Source: Artemia franciscana
Lineage: Eukaryota > Arthropoda > Branchiopoda > Anostraca > Artemiidae
DNA length: 64,000 nucleotides
Assembly (NCBI RefSeq): GCF_032884065.1
Contig: NC_088872.1
Span: 8,493,493-8,557,492 of the forward strand
Direction: 5' to 3'
Shown here: positions 12,981 to 25,579 of the stretch, in pieces
Layout of the letters: each line of letters starts with the position of its first letter
Position numbering within the stretch: the stretch's first letter is position 1
Translations under genes and position numbers: made by a program
Notes under the pieces: generated by a model
Databases searched by the model: none
What the model was told of the DNA's origin: nothing
Seen by the model: only the letters and a program-made list of their open reading frames with translations

Positions 12981-13215
12981 TTCTTCTTTTGATTTTCTCA
13001 AACGAGAAATCTGAACTTTCTAACTTTCAGGTTATCAGTCTTACCGAAGCTTGGTTAAATGGCCACAACTCAGCTATCAGTCTTACCGAAGCTTGGTTAA
13101 ATGGCCACAACTCAGCTATCTTGCAGATTCCTGGATACAAATTTTATTATGGGAATCAACAGCTAAGACAAAATAGAGGAAATGGAGCACACATCCGAGG
13201 CAACATTTAGCAAGA
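12981..13215 (+). mobile_element. LINE endonuclease fragment with internal duplication
   Basis: The frame 12989-13210 has ISLTEAWLNGHNSAILQIPG and YKFYYGNQQLRQNRGNGAHI, typical of the start of LINE AP-endonuclease domains (L-T-E-T-W-L). An exact 42-base tandem duplication (13033-13074 and 13075-13116) repeats ISLTEAWLNGHNSA in frame. The fragment is isolated from any reverse transcriptase. Confidence 0.75.
13033..13116 (+). repeat. Exact 42-bp tandem duplication
   Basis: 13033-13074 and 13075-13116 are identical (starting TATCAGTCTTACC). In the LINE endonuclease frame this adds 14 residues without a frameshift. Confidence 0.95.
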
Positions 13216-13375
13216 AATGCCCAATTAGTATCTCTTAGGAAATATCATTTAAACCATTTATCATTCAGATTGGACAATAAAACTGAAAGATGTATTTATG
13301 ATTGCATTGAATGGGCTATCGTTTGGCTCTATGCCTATTTTAATGTATCTTCCGGATAAGCAGCTTGAGAAACTT

Positions 13376-14862
13376 GAGTGGGGCGTAGAGGAGGGGACAG
13401 TCCCTTTCATATATGGAGTAATTTCTGTTCGTTTAAAGTTTTAATGTCACTCCTTATTTTCAGTTATAAAAACTTTTTAGTTTAATTTCTGAACATTTTT
13501 GAATATATACAGGTTTTGATTTTGGCTTACTGTACATGAATAATTAAAACAGAATTTGCATATTAGTTTCATTTTTTCTGGCTAAATGGCTTTCTCAAAA
13601 TTTTGATTTGACGATTTTGAGGAAAAAGGGGGCAGGGTGGGGGTCTAATAGCCCTCCAATTTTTTTGTTACTTAAAAAGGGCACTAGAACTTCAATTTGA
13701 TATACGAACATTTTTATTAGTATTAAATATACATAAATTAGAAATTAACTTACCTAACGAAATTCTATATTTTCATAATTTTATAATGTATATGAGGGGG
13801 TTTGCCCCCTCGTCAATACCTCACTCTTGACGCTAAACTTTAAATTTTGTTCCAATTCCTTGAGAATGACCCCTGAATCACAAAGGCCGTTTAATAAGGA
13901 TGAATAGATCTTAGGAAATTACTAAAAATACTTTAGTGTGAAGAGCGAGGGATTGAGGAGGGACGAACTCCTCATATACGTAATAATTTCGGTTCGTTTT
14001 AAGTTTTAATGTTGCTCCTTACTTTCAGTTGAAAATTTGATTTTTTTTTTTTTTTAATTTCTGATTGTTTTTAATAATACTGAAAAATTCAGCGCCCTCT
14101 TCATGGAAATTCTCTTCCTTCATGAAAATTACCTCCATGGAAAGATCCTCCCACGTAAGCCCTCCTCCGCCCCCCCCCACCATAAAAAAATCCCCCATCC
14201 CTAAAAACGTCTGTATTCTTCCCAATAATCAATACTATATGTAAACAATGGGCATAGTTCTTAACTTGCAACCCTTCCCTTGGGAATTGTGGGGGATTAA
14301 GTCGTCCTCAAAGTTATTAGATTTTTCGACTATGCTGAAAAGAATAGCTATATCATAATTTGATCCAGTGACTTTGGGAAAAAATGAGCATGAAAGGGGA
14401 TCTAGGTGCCCTCAAATTTTTTTGGTTACTTAAAAAGGGCACTATAACTTTTGATTTCCGTTTGAGTCAGCCCTCTTGCAACATTCTAGGACCACTGGGT
14501 CGATACAATACCACTGGAAAAAAAAATAAACACGCATCCGCGATCTTTCTTCTGGCAAAAAAATACAAAATTCCACATTTTTCTAGATAGGAGCTTGAAA
14601 CCTCTACAGAAGGGTTCTCTGATACGCTGAATCTGATGATGTGATTTTCATTAAGATTCTATGACCTTAAGGGGTGTTTCTCCCTTATTTCGAAAATAAG
14701 GCAAATTTTCTCAGATTTTCAAATTTTATATGTTTAAAATGAACATAAAAATCCGATTCTTTTGATGTATCTATTTGTATCAAAATTCAGTTTTTTAGAA
14801 TGTCGGTTACTATTGCGTCAGGTCGCTCCAAACTAACAGTTCGTTACCACAAACTGTTAGAA
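13376..14862 (+). repeat. Hairpin-bearing repeat family, copy 4
   Basis: Left end truncated within hairpin 1 (only the right arm remains, from 13376). Hairpin 2 arms lie at about 13790-13850 and 13925-13985. The right end retains AACAGTTCGTTACCAC followed by AAACTGTT. Confidence 0.88.
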
Positions 14863-14889
14863 AGGGCAGCGTAGTTTTGGCAGATATTT

Positions 14890-15345
14890 TAAATATATGA
14901 GCATGGACGCTCAAGCCCGAGAATTCCCATATTAGATGGTGAAATTTTAATGCCAGACACACCAAATAAAATATGCCAAATTGCTAACATAATACAAAAG
15001 ATAACAACGAATGACCAACTATGGCTATGTAACACAGCAATAAGCAGAATAAGCAATGACAGCGTGACCTCAATCAAATCAAATCTTGGAATATACTATC
15101 ATCTTAACCGACAAAGAGGAAGAGCTACTTTTCGTATAAGATCAGGACACTGTGGTACAGAAAGTTACATGGGACGTTTTTATGGTGAAAATTTCAATTG
15201 TGACAATTGTTGAATAAATGAAACATTGGAACATATTCTGTTTGATTATCCATCATACGTAAATTACAGACAAAAGATTCAGGATTTTATTTGCATTGAA
15301 TGGTTTACCAATGCAGATAAATCATGCTACATGGAAGTGGACATT
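14890..15345 (+). mobile_element. LINE C-terminal fragment
   Basis: The frame 14950-15213 has DNDSVTSIKSNL-like spacing, then TFRIRSGHCGTESYMGRFYG and CDNC. After one stop, NETLEHILFDYPSYVNYRQK follows. The spacing of HCG, CDNC and EHILF-YP is the usual C-terminal end of LINE ORF2 after reverse transcriptase/RNase H. No upstream domain is present. Confidence 0.72.
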
Positions 15346-16999
15346 CATTAACAATAATTGATCTCATATTGGAATTTTTGTCCAAGACTGATAACTTGGA
15401 AATATGTAGTGCCTTATCTATAAAATTGTATATCGTCTTTTAGTTTATAGCAAGTCGGAAGTTTCCTGCACATTCAAGAATGAGAAACAAGCCGCAATCT
15501 GGTTACAAGGTCCATGATGACAAAAGGTGACCTCAAATCAACTTAACTCAACAATCAAGGCCGAAAATTCATTTGGCCACCCCATTAAGTAGCAAGTTAG
15601 CTGAGATTGCAAGAGCTTAAACCTTTACAGCAAGTAAATTCGCAAATACTGAATTAGGACTTTTGGAGATAGTCTCTCAATCTTGAACAAGTCAGTGTGG
15701 AAAAGAAGCTCAACATGAGGGTTAATGTAAAAAGAGATCTTACTTCAAAAGCTAGCGTAAAGCGTGGTTATAGTTGGAAAAAACACCACATCTAGCCAGC
15801 TTCAAATAAGTCAGCATGAAGAAACCTCAAAATGAGGGCTTGTCAGGAAAATAATTTCTGACTTCAAAAGTATGCGCTATGTATGGCCTTATAATTATTA
15901 AGGAAATGCGGCCAATTATAGCTTAAAAAAAGTTACGTCCCTCTACACACATATTTAAAAGTTCAACAAATGTTTTGGGGTTAGTAAACTCATCTGTTAG
16001 AATCAGGCTCAAATACTAATTTTTTTACTCTTTTTGGAAGATGCCTCTCTGCTATCTATTTAAAGTGTTAGAACGAACCATAAATTGAAATAATCATGTA
16101 TTGATTGCTGAGTAAGAAAACCTAACCTAAATACCTGCTATATAATAAAAAAAAAGCTATCTACAATTGTATGAATTAAATGTGTTATCAAGTTATCGCA
16201 ATGGCATTGACGAAAATAAGAGAACAGAAAATTTATATGACTTGCTGGTAAGTGTTTTAAATATAGATGGCAGTCTAGTATAAAATACTTGGTAGTTAGT
16301 TTTTTAAATACTGAAATTTTTATGCTAGTATTTTGCTTATTATGCATCATTTGTATTAGTATTTTCATAAATTTACTTTAAAAAATTTTTCAGAAAGAAA
16401 AAATTTCAAAGAAAAGTAAAAGAGTTACATTGAAACCTAAAACGTTTAAAATAAAGCCATTTAATATTACTAAGTTAAAACTAGAAATTACTATGAATGA
16501 AAGGTGGTGCAAAAAGGATAATTACACTAAGCATAAAGGCCATAGATACTGCTATGGACAAATGGATGAATCTTAAAATGGAGGGATATTAAAATGTAAA
16601 TCTGATTAAATTTAAGACAAACATAAATTGCTATAAATATGAGAAAAAGTGCGACCTCCTCAAACCTTCTAATGTCCAAATTGGGACTATTGCTCTACTG
16701 AAAACTGCTTTGATTTTTATATGGACTTCTGACCTTTAAAACGAGTTTTTATTTTACTTTTTTTTTCTTGTGCACTGGAGTCATACTGGCCCAAGGATTT
16801 AAGACAATCGATTTTGGGCTGACTAAAATAGAGCTCTTGGTTCCTTTTTGGGCCCCATTCTAAGGGCTGGAATCCACCGAAACAATGTTCTTACGTATTA
16901 GACTCTTCTGAGAACAGGGAATTAAAGCTGGAAGTGTAATATTGGCTTAGACCTACAATGTTTTTGCCCATTACCGCCCCCTAGCACCCTCTCCTAATT
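15346..16999. other. No recognisable feature
   Basis: AT-rich. 16780-16940 loosely resembles units of the degenerate array at 5080-6420 (CAAGGATTTAAGAC..., GGTTCCTTTTTGGGCCCCAT). No gene is supported. Confidence 0.4.
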
Positions 17000-17230
17000 T
17001 TGCTACAGCATCGGGAGGTAAGATAAGATATTTATTTCAGAAAGATCTCTATCACAATGCCAGAAAGGGCCGAATTGGCACTTCGGAGTCAACAAATCAC
17101 ATGGTTGCAATAATTATGGCAGAAATGCAAAAAAACAACAACGAAAAAGAAAAATCATACTGAATAATCATTTATGAGTCAATAATTAAACTGTAATAAG
17201 TCAATTAAAAAATTAAAAAGATAAAAACTG
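17000..17230 (-). mobile_element. Possible LINE 3' untranslated tail
   Basis: In minus orientation the sequence ends AAATAAATATCTTATCTT, like a retroelement tail with an AATAAA signal. The preceding GCCAATTCGGCCC-type GC-rich patch stands out from its AT-rich surroundings. It sits between a TA array and unassigned sequence, 300 bases from the LINE fragment at 17524, and may be part of it. Confidence 0.4.
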
Positions 17231-17280
17231 CAAAACTAAACTTAAACAAATACAATTCAGAGAAAGAACTAAAAGGGACA

Positions 17281-17281
17281 T

Positions 17282-17378
<97 letters not shown>

Positions 17379-17400
17379 GTATATGTATGCATGTATATAA
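17281..17400. repeat. (TA)n microsatellite
   Basis: About 120 bases of near-pure TA with a few TG/CG interruptions at the ends. Confidence 0.98.
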
Positions 17401-17523
17401 GTGTCAATAATTTGACGGCATAAAGTCAATAAAAGAGCTAAAAAATGAAAACTGGTCAAAAAAGGGGGACGAAAATAAGCGAATAAACACAAAAAAGAGA
17501 ATGAAATATAAAACATATAAAAA

Positions 17524-17802
17524 TTAAAGGGTAAACTTAAAAAAAACAGAGGAGGGAATGGAAATTAAATGTAGCCAGGAATTAGGCTTTTCAAGGATTT
17601 TCCCGATGTGGTCAACAAGAGAAACGAGGTGTTGGGAAGTAGAAGTGGATTTTAGGTTCTCAAATTGCCTCAGGTCAGTAAGAGGTAGGATTTTTTTCTT
17701 TAGCCAATCTGAAAGGAATCCTTCATATAGTTTTGAGAGTAAGAGGATAAACGCCTTTAAAACCAGGGTTTCCTGATTATCAAATAAAGAACTGCTTATC
17801 AA
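17524..17802 (-). mobile_element. LINE reverse transcriptase fragment
   Basis: The minus-strand frame has KLYEGFLSDWLKKKILPLTD, LRQFENLKSTSTSQHLVSLV and ILEKPNSWLHLISI. These match the finger region of reverse transcriptase in a LINE group where the conserved text is like EGFLSDWLK and DLRQFGNLKNTSTSHYLVSLVD. It is truncated on both sides. Confidence 0.68.
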
Positions 17803-19364
17803 TTAAAACACTATCGACTTCCTTAAGAAATGAACAAAGAGACCTTTTGCTTTTGTGTACATGAATTAATAAAGTATGAGGGGTGTTTTTCGAGATATTC
17901 TAGGTATTGTTCTTCAAAGGTCTACATTGCTTCTTTCTTCATATAATTATTTGTTTGTTGGGTTTTTTTTTTCGAATCGTGCAACAGAGATCTTCTGATT
18001 TTATTTCTTCAGTTGATCTTATTTGTATTTACCATTGTATTTCTTTTGAGATATGATCTTGGTCTTTTGAAGATTCTCTCAATTTTTCGCTAGTTCTGTC
18101 TTAAGAAACTTAGCTTCGGTGTCCACCAGCGAGTAAATTTGCTATTACTGAAACGGTTTTTAGAGTAATTGAATGTTCTTTAGATTTTGTTAGTTGCAAA
18201 ATATGACAGATATTTTAATTTTTATAATTTACTGAGAGATTTCAAAGTCATCAATATCTTCCAAAAGCAATTGTCTAAAAATATTTCGACGGGTTTTTAA
18301 AGTCATATCGTTCAATGCTAGGGCAAGGTTGAAATACATCTTCGCTAAAACTACGAATTAACGACTTGCATATAAAGTCAGATAAACATGGAGCAATATA
18401 GTGTATTCTACTTTTGAAAAATCCTTATAAGCTGATATCTGATGGTCATTATAGAAGGGTTAGCTGTAGAAGTACGAATATAAATAATAACGGACGGATT
18501 GTTTACGATGGTCAAGGAGTTAGAAGCCAGGAAGTTTTCTACTTCAAGAATAAGCAGAACCGATGGTTATTTCTTTATTTCCTAAGTAAAATATGACCGT
18601 AACACGCTCATTAGCAGTTTGATTGGATAAGCTGGGCAATTTATGACTTATCTTCACAAAATTTGATGCACTGAAAAAATTTTAACCCTTTAATAGTTTT
18701 GGTAACATATATATTTATTATGGATATGTGGAATTTTACACTGCTTATCTACAAAATATTCCTGAATTAAAATGACATCCTAATTTGTTCTTTTCAAGTC
18801 TTTACATAAAGTCATTTTAACACCCCCACGGTGTTTCAGTGACCCGCTAGCGCTGTAAAAAAAAAAACATGTTTAGTTTCAAGCCCTTTTTTGGAATTTT
18901 TTTTTACATTTTTGCGGGCACACAAAATTCGCACGCATTTTGGTTTCACAATAAGATTTAACTATTAAGGTGAATTAAAATAATAACTGCCATTTCAGAA
19001 TTAGTATTAAAGACAAATTTTCCTTACGAGACAGTTGTTTTTGTTTTAGTTTTTAAACGCGTTTTTAGGTTTTTGTTCCTATGGGCCGTGGTTTGCTCTG
19101 ATCTCTGTTCGAGCCTGAGCGTGAATTGTTTTACTGTCTCATTTATTATATTTACCTGTATTATGTTTTCCTGTTTGAAAGTTTCATATTTACGTGTCTT
19201 ACATATTCAAATATACAAAGCTGAAGGATAATAATTGTTCTGTTGTAAAAAGGGTACATAATAATTAACCAATGAACAAAGTTTATATCATCCGAGTTAG
19301 CTTTTACCACTTCAGATAAAAAAGACTGAGTTACATTTTCTAGTCGTATTGTTGATTTAAGGAG
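17803..19364. other. No recognisable feature
   Basis: AT-rich sequence; no supported genes or repeats. Confidence 0.5.
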
Positions 19365-19690
19365 GTTGGATTTGAATGGGGTTAAGTTTAATGGGGGTTG
19401 AATTGAATGGAGGCTGAGTTTCGAAGGGTTGAATTATATAGGATTGGGCTAAAAATGGGTTGAGTTACATGGGGTTAAGTTAAATGGGGTTGAGTTAAGT
19501 GATGGTTGAATTTTACGTGACCTTGGTTGTTGTATCGGGGTTCAGTTGAATGTGGTTGGGGTTGATTCAAACGCAAGTCAAGCTAACGCGGATTGAGTTA
19601 AAGGGGATGGGTTATACACGGATTGGGTTGAATGAGGCTGATCTTAGCGGGTTGAATTAAATTCGGATAAGTCAATTGAGTGTTTAGTTC
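19365..19690 (+). repeat. Degenerate GGGTTGAGTTAAATGG minisatellite
   Basis: About 16-18 imperfect units of 16-22 bases around the consensus GGGTTGAGTTAAATGG, for example GGGGTTAAGTTTAATG, GGGGTTGAGTTAAGTG and GGGTTGAATTAAATTC. G-rich on the + strand. Confidence 0.8.
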
Positions 19691-20379
19691 CATGGGAACT
19701 GAAGTATTTCCTAATCCATTTCCCTAAAAAATACTTTCATTTAAAAAGGTGAAATACATATTTAATTACTCAAAACATTGGAACTAAAACATATAAGGAA
19801 TAATACTCAAAAGAAGATTATAAGAGTAGCCACGTGTGTTTCATTCCGGTTTCTATTCATAAAAAAAAACAAGAAAAATTAATTCCAAACCCTTGTCAAT
19901 CTACTTCACTTAAGATACAATATATTTGCATATTTTCAACATTAATGTTTTCCAAATCTATCATTTGCAAGTTTTTTTTCTCCTGTAGGTCAAAATGGCA
20001 CTTCCAACTGAGTAAAGACGCTCTAAAGGAGCAGACACCGTAATTTGCATGATATATTCTGTGAATAGTTTTTGAAATCATTGGTGAGTCAACATTTTTC
20101 CTCTTGTGTTCAAGGAACTGTAGGATCTCTAATTTTAAAAAAAATGGTACATTTAAACTAGGTATCATCTTTAAGTCCTTACCCTTCCATGAACAAAAAC
20201 ACCCTCTGTATGAATGATTTTGGTTGTATTTTTAATCTTTGACGTCAGATAGACCTTGTGCTTTGTCCTTTTGTTTAGTAACTGTAACCACAAGTCTCAT
20301 TTCTATAAGGAGATAATCATTCAAAATTGTTCTTCAGTCTTCTAAAAGCCGCTAAGTCTTGAAATAGAGGTGGTAGAAA
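19691..20379. other. No recognisable feature
   Basis: AT-rich. The overlapping short frames on both strands at 19834-20168 have no family features. Confidence 0.5.
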
Positions 20380-20870
20380 ATTGGAATTACAAACTCCCTC
20401 AAGGTTTTAGCCTAAAAGTCCATAAAAGGCTCTTGTCAAAAGATCCAGTGGAAAGTGCAGCCACCAACTTTTAAATTGCTCTCCTTTTCCTCTACGTCAT
20501 GTTGGTAAGGATTCGACAATAAATATTTGTTTAATGAGGTGGTCGTTGGAGCGAAGCAAAATGTTTCCAAGCCAGTGGAGCTGCCAAACCTGATGACGCT
20601 TGATATTTTGTCTCAAGCTATCGTCGGATATGTAAGCATATTGCGTCTCAAGATATGTCGGTAAACAGCGTTGTTGGAAGTCTGATTTGACGTCTGGAAG
20701 TGTAAAATTTAACCTAGGCAGTGGTGGTCCAAAATCTCTAGAGCACCTCCGTGAGCTGCTTTGATGGACCTTGATTCAATACCATACAGTAAGACTGCCC
20801 TAATTGTCGACACATATGCTTATCTTCGTTTGCAAGCTAATTTCTCTACAGACCAAGAGATGTTTGCAAA
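20380..20870 (-). mobile_element. LINE C-terminal remnant (RTE-like)
   Basis: Reverse-strand reading gives TIRAVLLYGIESRSIKAAHG, ALEILDHHCLG and RHQVWQLHWLGNILLRSNDH. These parallel the post-reverse-transcriptase region of RTE-type LINEs (AVLLYGCETW, LE-FDHRCLR, RLRWLGHV-R). It has frameshifts and stops throughout. Confidence 0.7.
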
Positions 20871-21871
20871 GTTAAGCGAAACTCCATGAACTCAGACATA
20901 TTTTTATTTGTTTCTTGATGACATCCTCCCTTTTGGGTCTACCTCGGGTTCCAGATAAACGAAAGTATCCACCTTTCAAGCGGGGGATTTCCACAATGAT
21001 TTTCATTCAAGTGGATCAAAGGCGACGCCAAAGTATATAAATATGTTGATAAAGGGAAATTTGTATCTCTTGCATTGCTCCGTGATCAGGCGATGGACAA
21101 AAATGAGTTTTGAGTATCCACTGCCATACCTATATCTGGACTGGTTTTACCGTGTTTGCTTGTCTCCTAGTTTTTGGAATCTACATAGTAGAATGGCAGG
21201 AAAAAAAGCACATAAATACTTATTTTCAATACTGCACTAGAAGTGTATCTAAATATTTACTAGAGACAAATTGAGAGTATTTAAATGCATATTTTTAATA
21301 AACGCATTTAAAAACTATCCTATCATTTTCCTTGTACCTGCAGGAGTTTCCAAGGCAACCATTTAGCCAAAATAACAGTATCTTTGCTAATTCGGCATTT
21401 CTGATAGTGAAGTGGCAAGTAAGTCAATCTTTGCATGGTAACTCATGGCTGCATCCCATTCATCATGCATTCAAGAAAAGAGGAAACAAGACAAAGAATA
21501 CAATTGAAATCTCAAGGCATCCAAAATTCCTCGCATCCCGTATGTTACATGGCAAAGCTTATGTATATTTGTCATTAGTGAACGATTTAACCGGAATATC
21601 TCTATTAGAGCTTTAAGAGCTGCATATTTATATGCACAGCCCATAGCTTAATAGCATGCCCATTAGTATAGCCTATAGGCCTAGCACCAGCAGGTCTCAA
21701 AAGACGCTGGGATTCTACTTTGTTCCCTTAAATATTGGTAAATTTAGAGTTTTCCCATTGTTTAAATTGACAGAAGGTGTATATACAACTTGATGTGTCT
21801 TCATGCTCTTCTATACCACTTCTATTACACAATTTGTTTTGAACCCTTAAAGTGATACCTTACTCCTTGTT
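20871..21871. other. No recognisable feature
   Basis: 20871-21010 may be the further upstream decayed part of the minus-strand LINE remnant. The rest, including the frame at 21332-21616, is unassigned. Confidence 0.4.
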
Positions 21872-22512
21872 TGAAAATCTGGTAAAATTCTAGTTAAGTG
21901 ACTTCTTGCTATCTTGGAAAGGGGTTAGGTTAGGAAAATGAAACTTTTAGAGATGGGTCTACAGGCTAAAGTATATCATGGGAAGGTATTTTAAAGTTCC
22001 CACCTCCACTACTTCTCCCTCTGGCAGGCCCTGAAATTTTCCTACATGACAAGTCTATACCTATTGAAATTTTGACAAAACAGCATTTTACCTTAGTTTT
22101 CAGTTACTAGTTGCTTTTTCTCTGCCTTTAGTTCTGAAAATACAATTCCTGTTATTTGAGTATAATTTTGAGCCATATCAATGTTTTTTTTCAAAATTGA
22201 GGAAATGTATTTGCATATCTTTAAAACCTTATAAATTGAAATTGAGCAAAGTAGTGAAGCTGAAAACAATTTTGTTGTACTTCATTTCAGCAGAAGATCT
22301 ATTTTGCAAGGTTTCACTTTTATAACACATATATTTTTAAAGGTCAGGGCCCTCTAGAGGAAGAAGGAGTAGAGGTAGGTACTTCAGAATACCTTCCTGG
22401 GACATACTTTAGCCTACAGACATATCCCTGAAAATTTCATTTTCCTAACCTAACCCCTTTCTGAGATAGCAACAAGTCACTTAGCTAGAATTTTACCAGA
22501 AATTCTGAAAAC
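21872..22512. repeat. Foldback element, ~170-bp arms
   Basis: The arm at about 21872-22048 (GGTAAAATTCTAG, AAAGGGGTTAGGTTAGGAAA, AGGCTAAAGTAT, GGAAGGTATT, AGGGCCCTGA-like end) reappears inverted at about 22338-22512. The arms are roughly 85% complementary by eye, with a ~290-base loop of unrelated sequence. No coding capacity. Looks like a non-autonomous inverted-repeat element. Confidence 0.85.
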
Positions 22513-22859
22513 AGTATTAATTTTATTTTCCCACTATTCAGAATAAAATGCAAAATGTAGGCTATAGGGTATTCTTCATACATATTCCACTTCTTATTTT
22601 GCTGATGGTTCTTCTTTGCCATTAAATCAATTTGAAAAAAGCAATAAAATGCATAACTTGGGTAATATATATGAATATTAGGGAAGCAGGCAAAGTGAAG
22701 CACTTTTAGAAATGATGTAAGTAGGCTAGGCTATTTAGAATATTTCTTAAGTTGTTTCCAGAATTTCTACATTATCACTAGAAACATTATACAATTTTTT
22801 AAATTAGGCCTAGCCTTGGCCAATCTAAAACATTCTAAAGTACTTTTTAAAATTCTTTA
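22513..22859. other. No recognisable feature
   Basis: AT-rich spacer between the foldback and the LINE 3' end. Confidence 0.5.
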
Positions 22860-24790
22860 CCTTACCTTAATCCATCTGAGAGCTTTAAGGTCTTCCAGAC
22901 CTGTAGTGCTCTTGAGTTGATGACTGCCAGCTGAACCTCCACTGCTTCTTTTCTCCTACTCTTTGTCAAGTTGGTTTTTGAAGGACTGGATAGAGAGAGC
23001 ACTGACAATTCTCTCTTACATCTTACAATTTATTCTCTTCTCTCTTCTTGAAAACTCTTCTTGAAGACTCTTCTTGAAAAGAATGATTGGTGAGTTTTAG
23101 ATTGGGAGCTTGACTTGGGTAGCTTCTTATAGTGTCCTCTTGTGTTATGCTGGCTAGTACCTACTGAGATTGCTGCCAAATGTTGCTGACTTTTCATTCT
23201 GCAGCTTGTAAGTAAGCATCATATTGCTGCACCATCATTGGTAAACCAGAGTGAGTAGTTTGAGGTACTTGAGGTGGTCCTCATATGAGGTTGATGCTAG
23301 ACTTTTATGCATTTTGTTGCTTGTCTTTGTATGTTTTCAATGAGCCTCACTTTTTGTTGATAAGAAGGACCAGCAAGACACATGCCAAAATTGAGATGAG
23401 GTCTGACAAGAGCCTTGTATAGTTTTATAAATATAGATGCATGTCTGTTGTTGATGGTTTGTTTTAGTAGTCCAAGACTAGAGCTTGCATAGGAAAATAC
23501 ATGCTGGACATCACTGTGAAAATTAAGTTTATCATCAATAATGACACCTAGATCCCTTTCTTCTGCTCTGTTCTTTAGTTGCTCTCTTACTTTGGTGGTG
23601 GGGTTGCAGATCATGTAGTTTGCCATTGGGTTATTGGGTTCAAGGTGTAATACACAGCACTTTCCTGCATTAAATTGGAGAAGCCAGTCATGGGTCAAAA
23701 CTTGTAGCACATCTATGTTGTGCTGGATACTCTGAGGGCATGCAATACCAAAGAGTTTGGCATCATCAGCAAACAGGTGCATGCCATTGTCAATATGGTT
23801 AAATATGTCATTGATGTAAAACAGAAAAAGAGTTGGACCCAGTACAGTTCCCTGCAGTACTCCACTCATTACTTCAGCCTTGTCAGAGTATATTGGCTTG
23901 CCATCTGTAGCAAATAAGCAAACTTTCTGCTTGTACTTTGTAAGGAAATTCATCAGCCAGTCTACAACAGCCTGATTGATGCCAATACTGGATATTTTTG
24001 AGTGCAGTCGACTGTGAGGAACCTATCAAAGGCCTTAGCAAAGTCCAGAAGGAGCAGGTCAATTGGATATCCAGGGTCAATTAGGTCTGTGATTTCCTTG
24101 TATGATTCCAAGAGGTTTGTTTCAATTGATTTCCCTGACTGGAAGCCATGCTGCTTAGGGGACAAGATCTTCCTGGTTGTCAAATGCTTAAGGATTGAAT
24201 CATTGACTATGCACTCAAGTATTTTGATGACAACTGAGGTCAGGCTAATTGGCCAATAGTTTTCATGCTTGGAATGATTACCTTTCTTGAAAACCAGTGT
24301 AATGTTGTCTATTTTCCAGTCTGCTGGCAGCTCTCTAGAGGTGAGTGATGTTGGGAAAATTCTCCTAAGTGGTTCTGCTATGATAGCTGTAGTTTCTTTT
24401 AATAGCCTGGGATGTAGGTTATCTGGTCCTGGTGATTTGTTAGTATCTAATTTCTGTAAGTGTCTGATAACCTCTGTAAGCAATAGAGTGATGCTTTCCA
24501 TTGGTGATCTTACAATGTATTCAGGTGAAGAGGGTAAAGGACCATTGGGTTCAGTGGTGAAAACAGAAACAAATTGCTGATTTAGTGAGTTTGCAAGCTT
24601 GTTGATATCTGTTATTTCTTCATCTTCCTCAGTTACTAGTTTCCTGATGCCTCATCTATTTTGGTCTTGGCTAGAGACATATTGCCAAAATTTCTTTGGA
24701 TTTGTCTTAGCTTTGTCTGCAAGTTTAGATTTGAAGCTTGTGTATAAATTGCCTGCTAAATTTTTTTATTATAGGTTTCTTGCTATCCTG
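22860..24790 (-). mobile_element. LINE reverse transcriptase remnant (CR1/L2/Jockey-like)
   Basis: Minus-strand non-LTR element. The upstream segment (24800-24500) reads ADKAKTNPKKFWQYVSSQD and PEYIVRSP. Reverse transcriptase then starts at 24501 with LDTNKSPGPDNLHPRLLKET, KQHGFQSGKSIETNLLESY and LLLLDFAKAFDR. A single missing base near 24000 shifts the frame. The downstream part (23953-23297) has GVLQGTVLGPTLFLFYIND, the intact catalytic box LFADDAKLFG, and the thumb region ERDLGVIIDDKLNFHSDVQ. A decayed C-terminus with several stops continues to about 22860. It is a fairly young but inactive copy. The closest relative in the window is the + strand element at 26120-28435. Confidence 0.92.
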
Positions 24791-25579
24791 AAAAGTAGTT
24801 GAGTTAGATAAATAAAGCTTTCAGCAATGAATACAGAGCCTATAATACAGTCTTGGAAGGTATTACTAAGTATCTATCTCTATCTTTCCTTATTTTTAGT
24901 GCTTAGAACATTGCATAGCCTCATTACAGGCTTATGTCCAGTCAAAATTTTGACAAAAACATTTTACCTTAGCTTTGTATTCTCAGTGTGTTTCATTAGC
25001 CAAAAAATTTTTAAATGCATTTCAGGCAGATTTTAATCCTTGGCCTTTTTTTCTAACTCATAGGATAAAATTACAAATCTCTAAAACTGTACAAGTCTAG
25101 ATTAAGTGAAGTTATGAGGCTCAAAACCAGGGGTTTAATTTGCTATGGGACTGGGAGGGAGGAGAGCAAAACACTTGGTAATGGTCTAGATTAGGGGATA
25201 TTGATTAGTAAACATGTTAAGAAAACAATTCTTACTTCATAATATGCAGAATAATTGTAGTCAACATATTTTTTACTGCAGCTCTACTATACTTAACCCT
25301 GGGAGCTAGGGTTTTCCCCCTGGAAAAGTCCCTCATACACAAAATTGAGCAGACATGGAAAAAATACAAAATAGCTACCTGAAAAAGTTGATTAGATGTC
25401 CTAAGGGGTAAAAAAAGGACCATATATCAAAAATTAGTGTAGGACAGGTGCTGGTTTGGTCTCCTATCACTGCCAACTTATAAAAAAGGACTAGAACTCT
25501 CAATATCTAATCAAATGAGCATCTTCCAAAGTTTCTATAACTATGAGGGGGAGGTTAGGATAGGGAAGGGGCAGAATAA
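24791..25579. other. No recognisable feature
   Basis: AT-rich. 24930-24975 (TCAAAATTTTGACAAAAACA...TTTACCTTAG) resembles part of the loop of the foldback at 22065-22100, so a second fragment of that element may be here. Confidence 0.45.

Noticed and set aside
24002-24580. Plus-strand ORFs opposite the reverse transcriptase
   Set aside because: They are antisense shadows of the minus-strand LINE; the motifs all lie on the minus strand.
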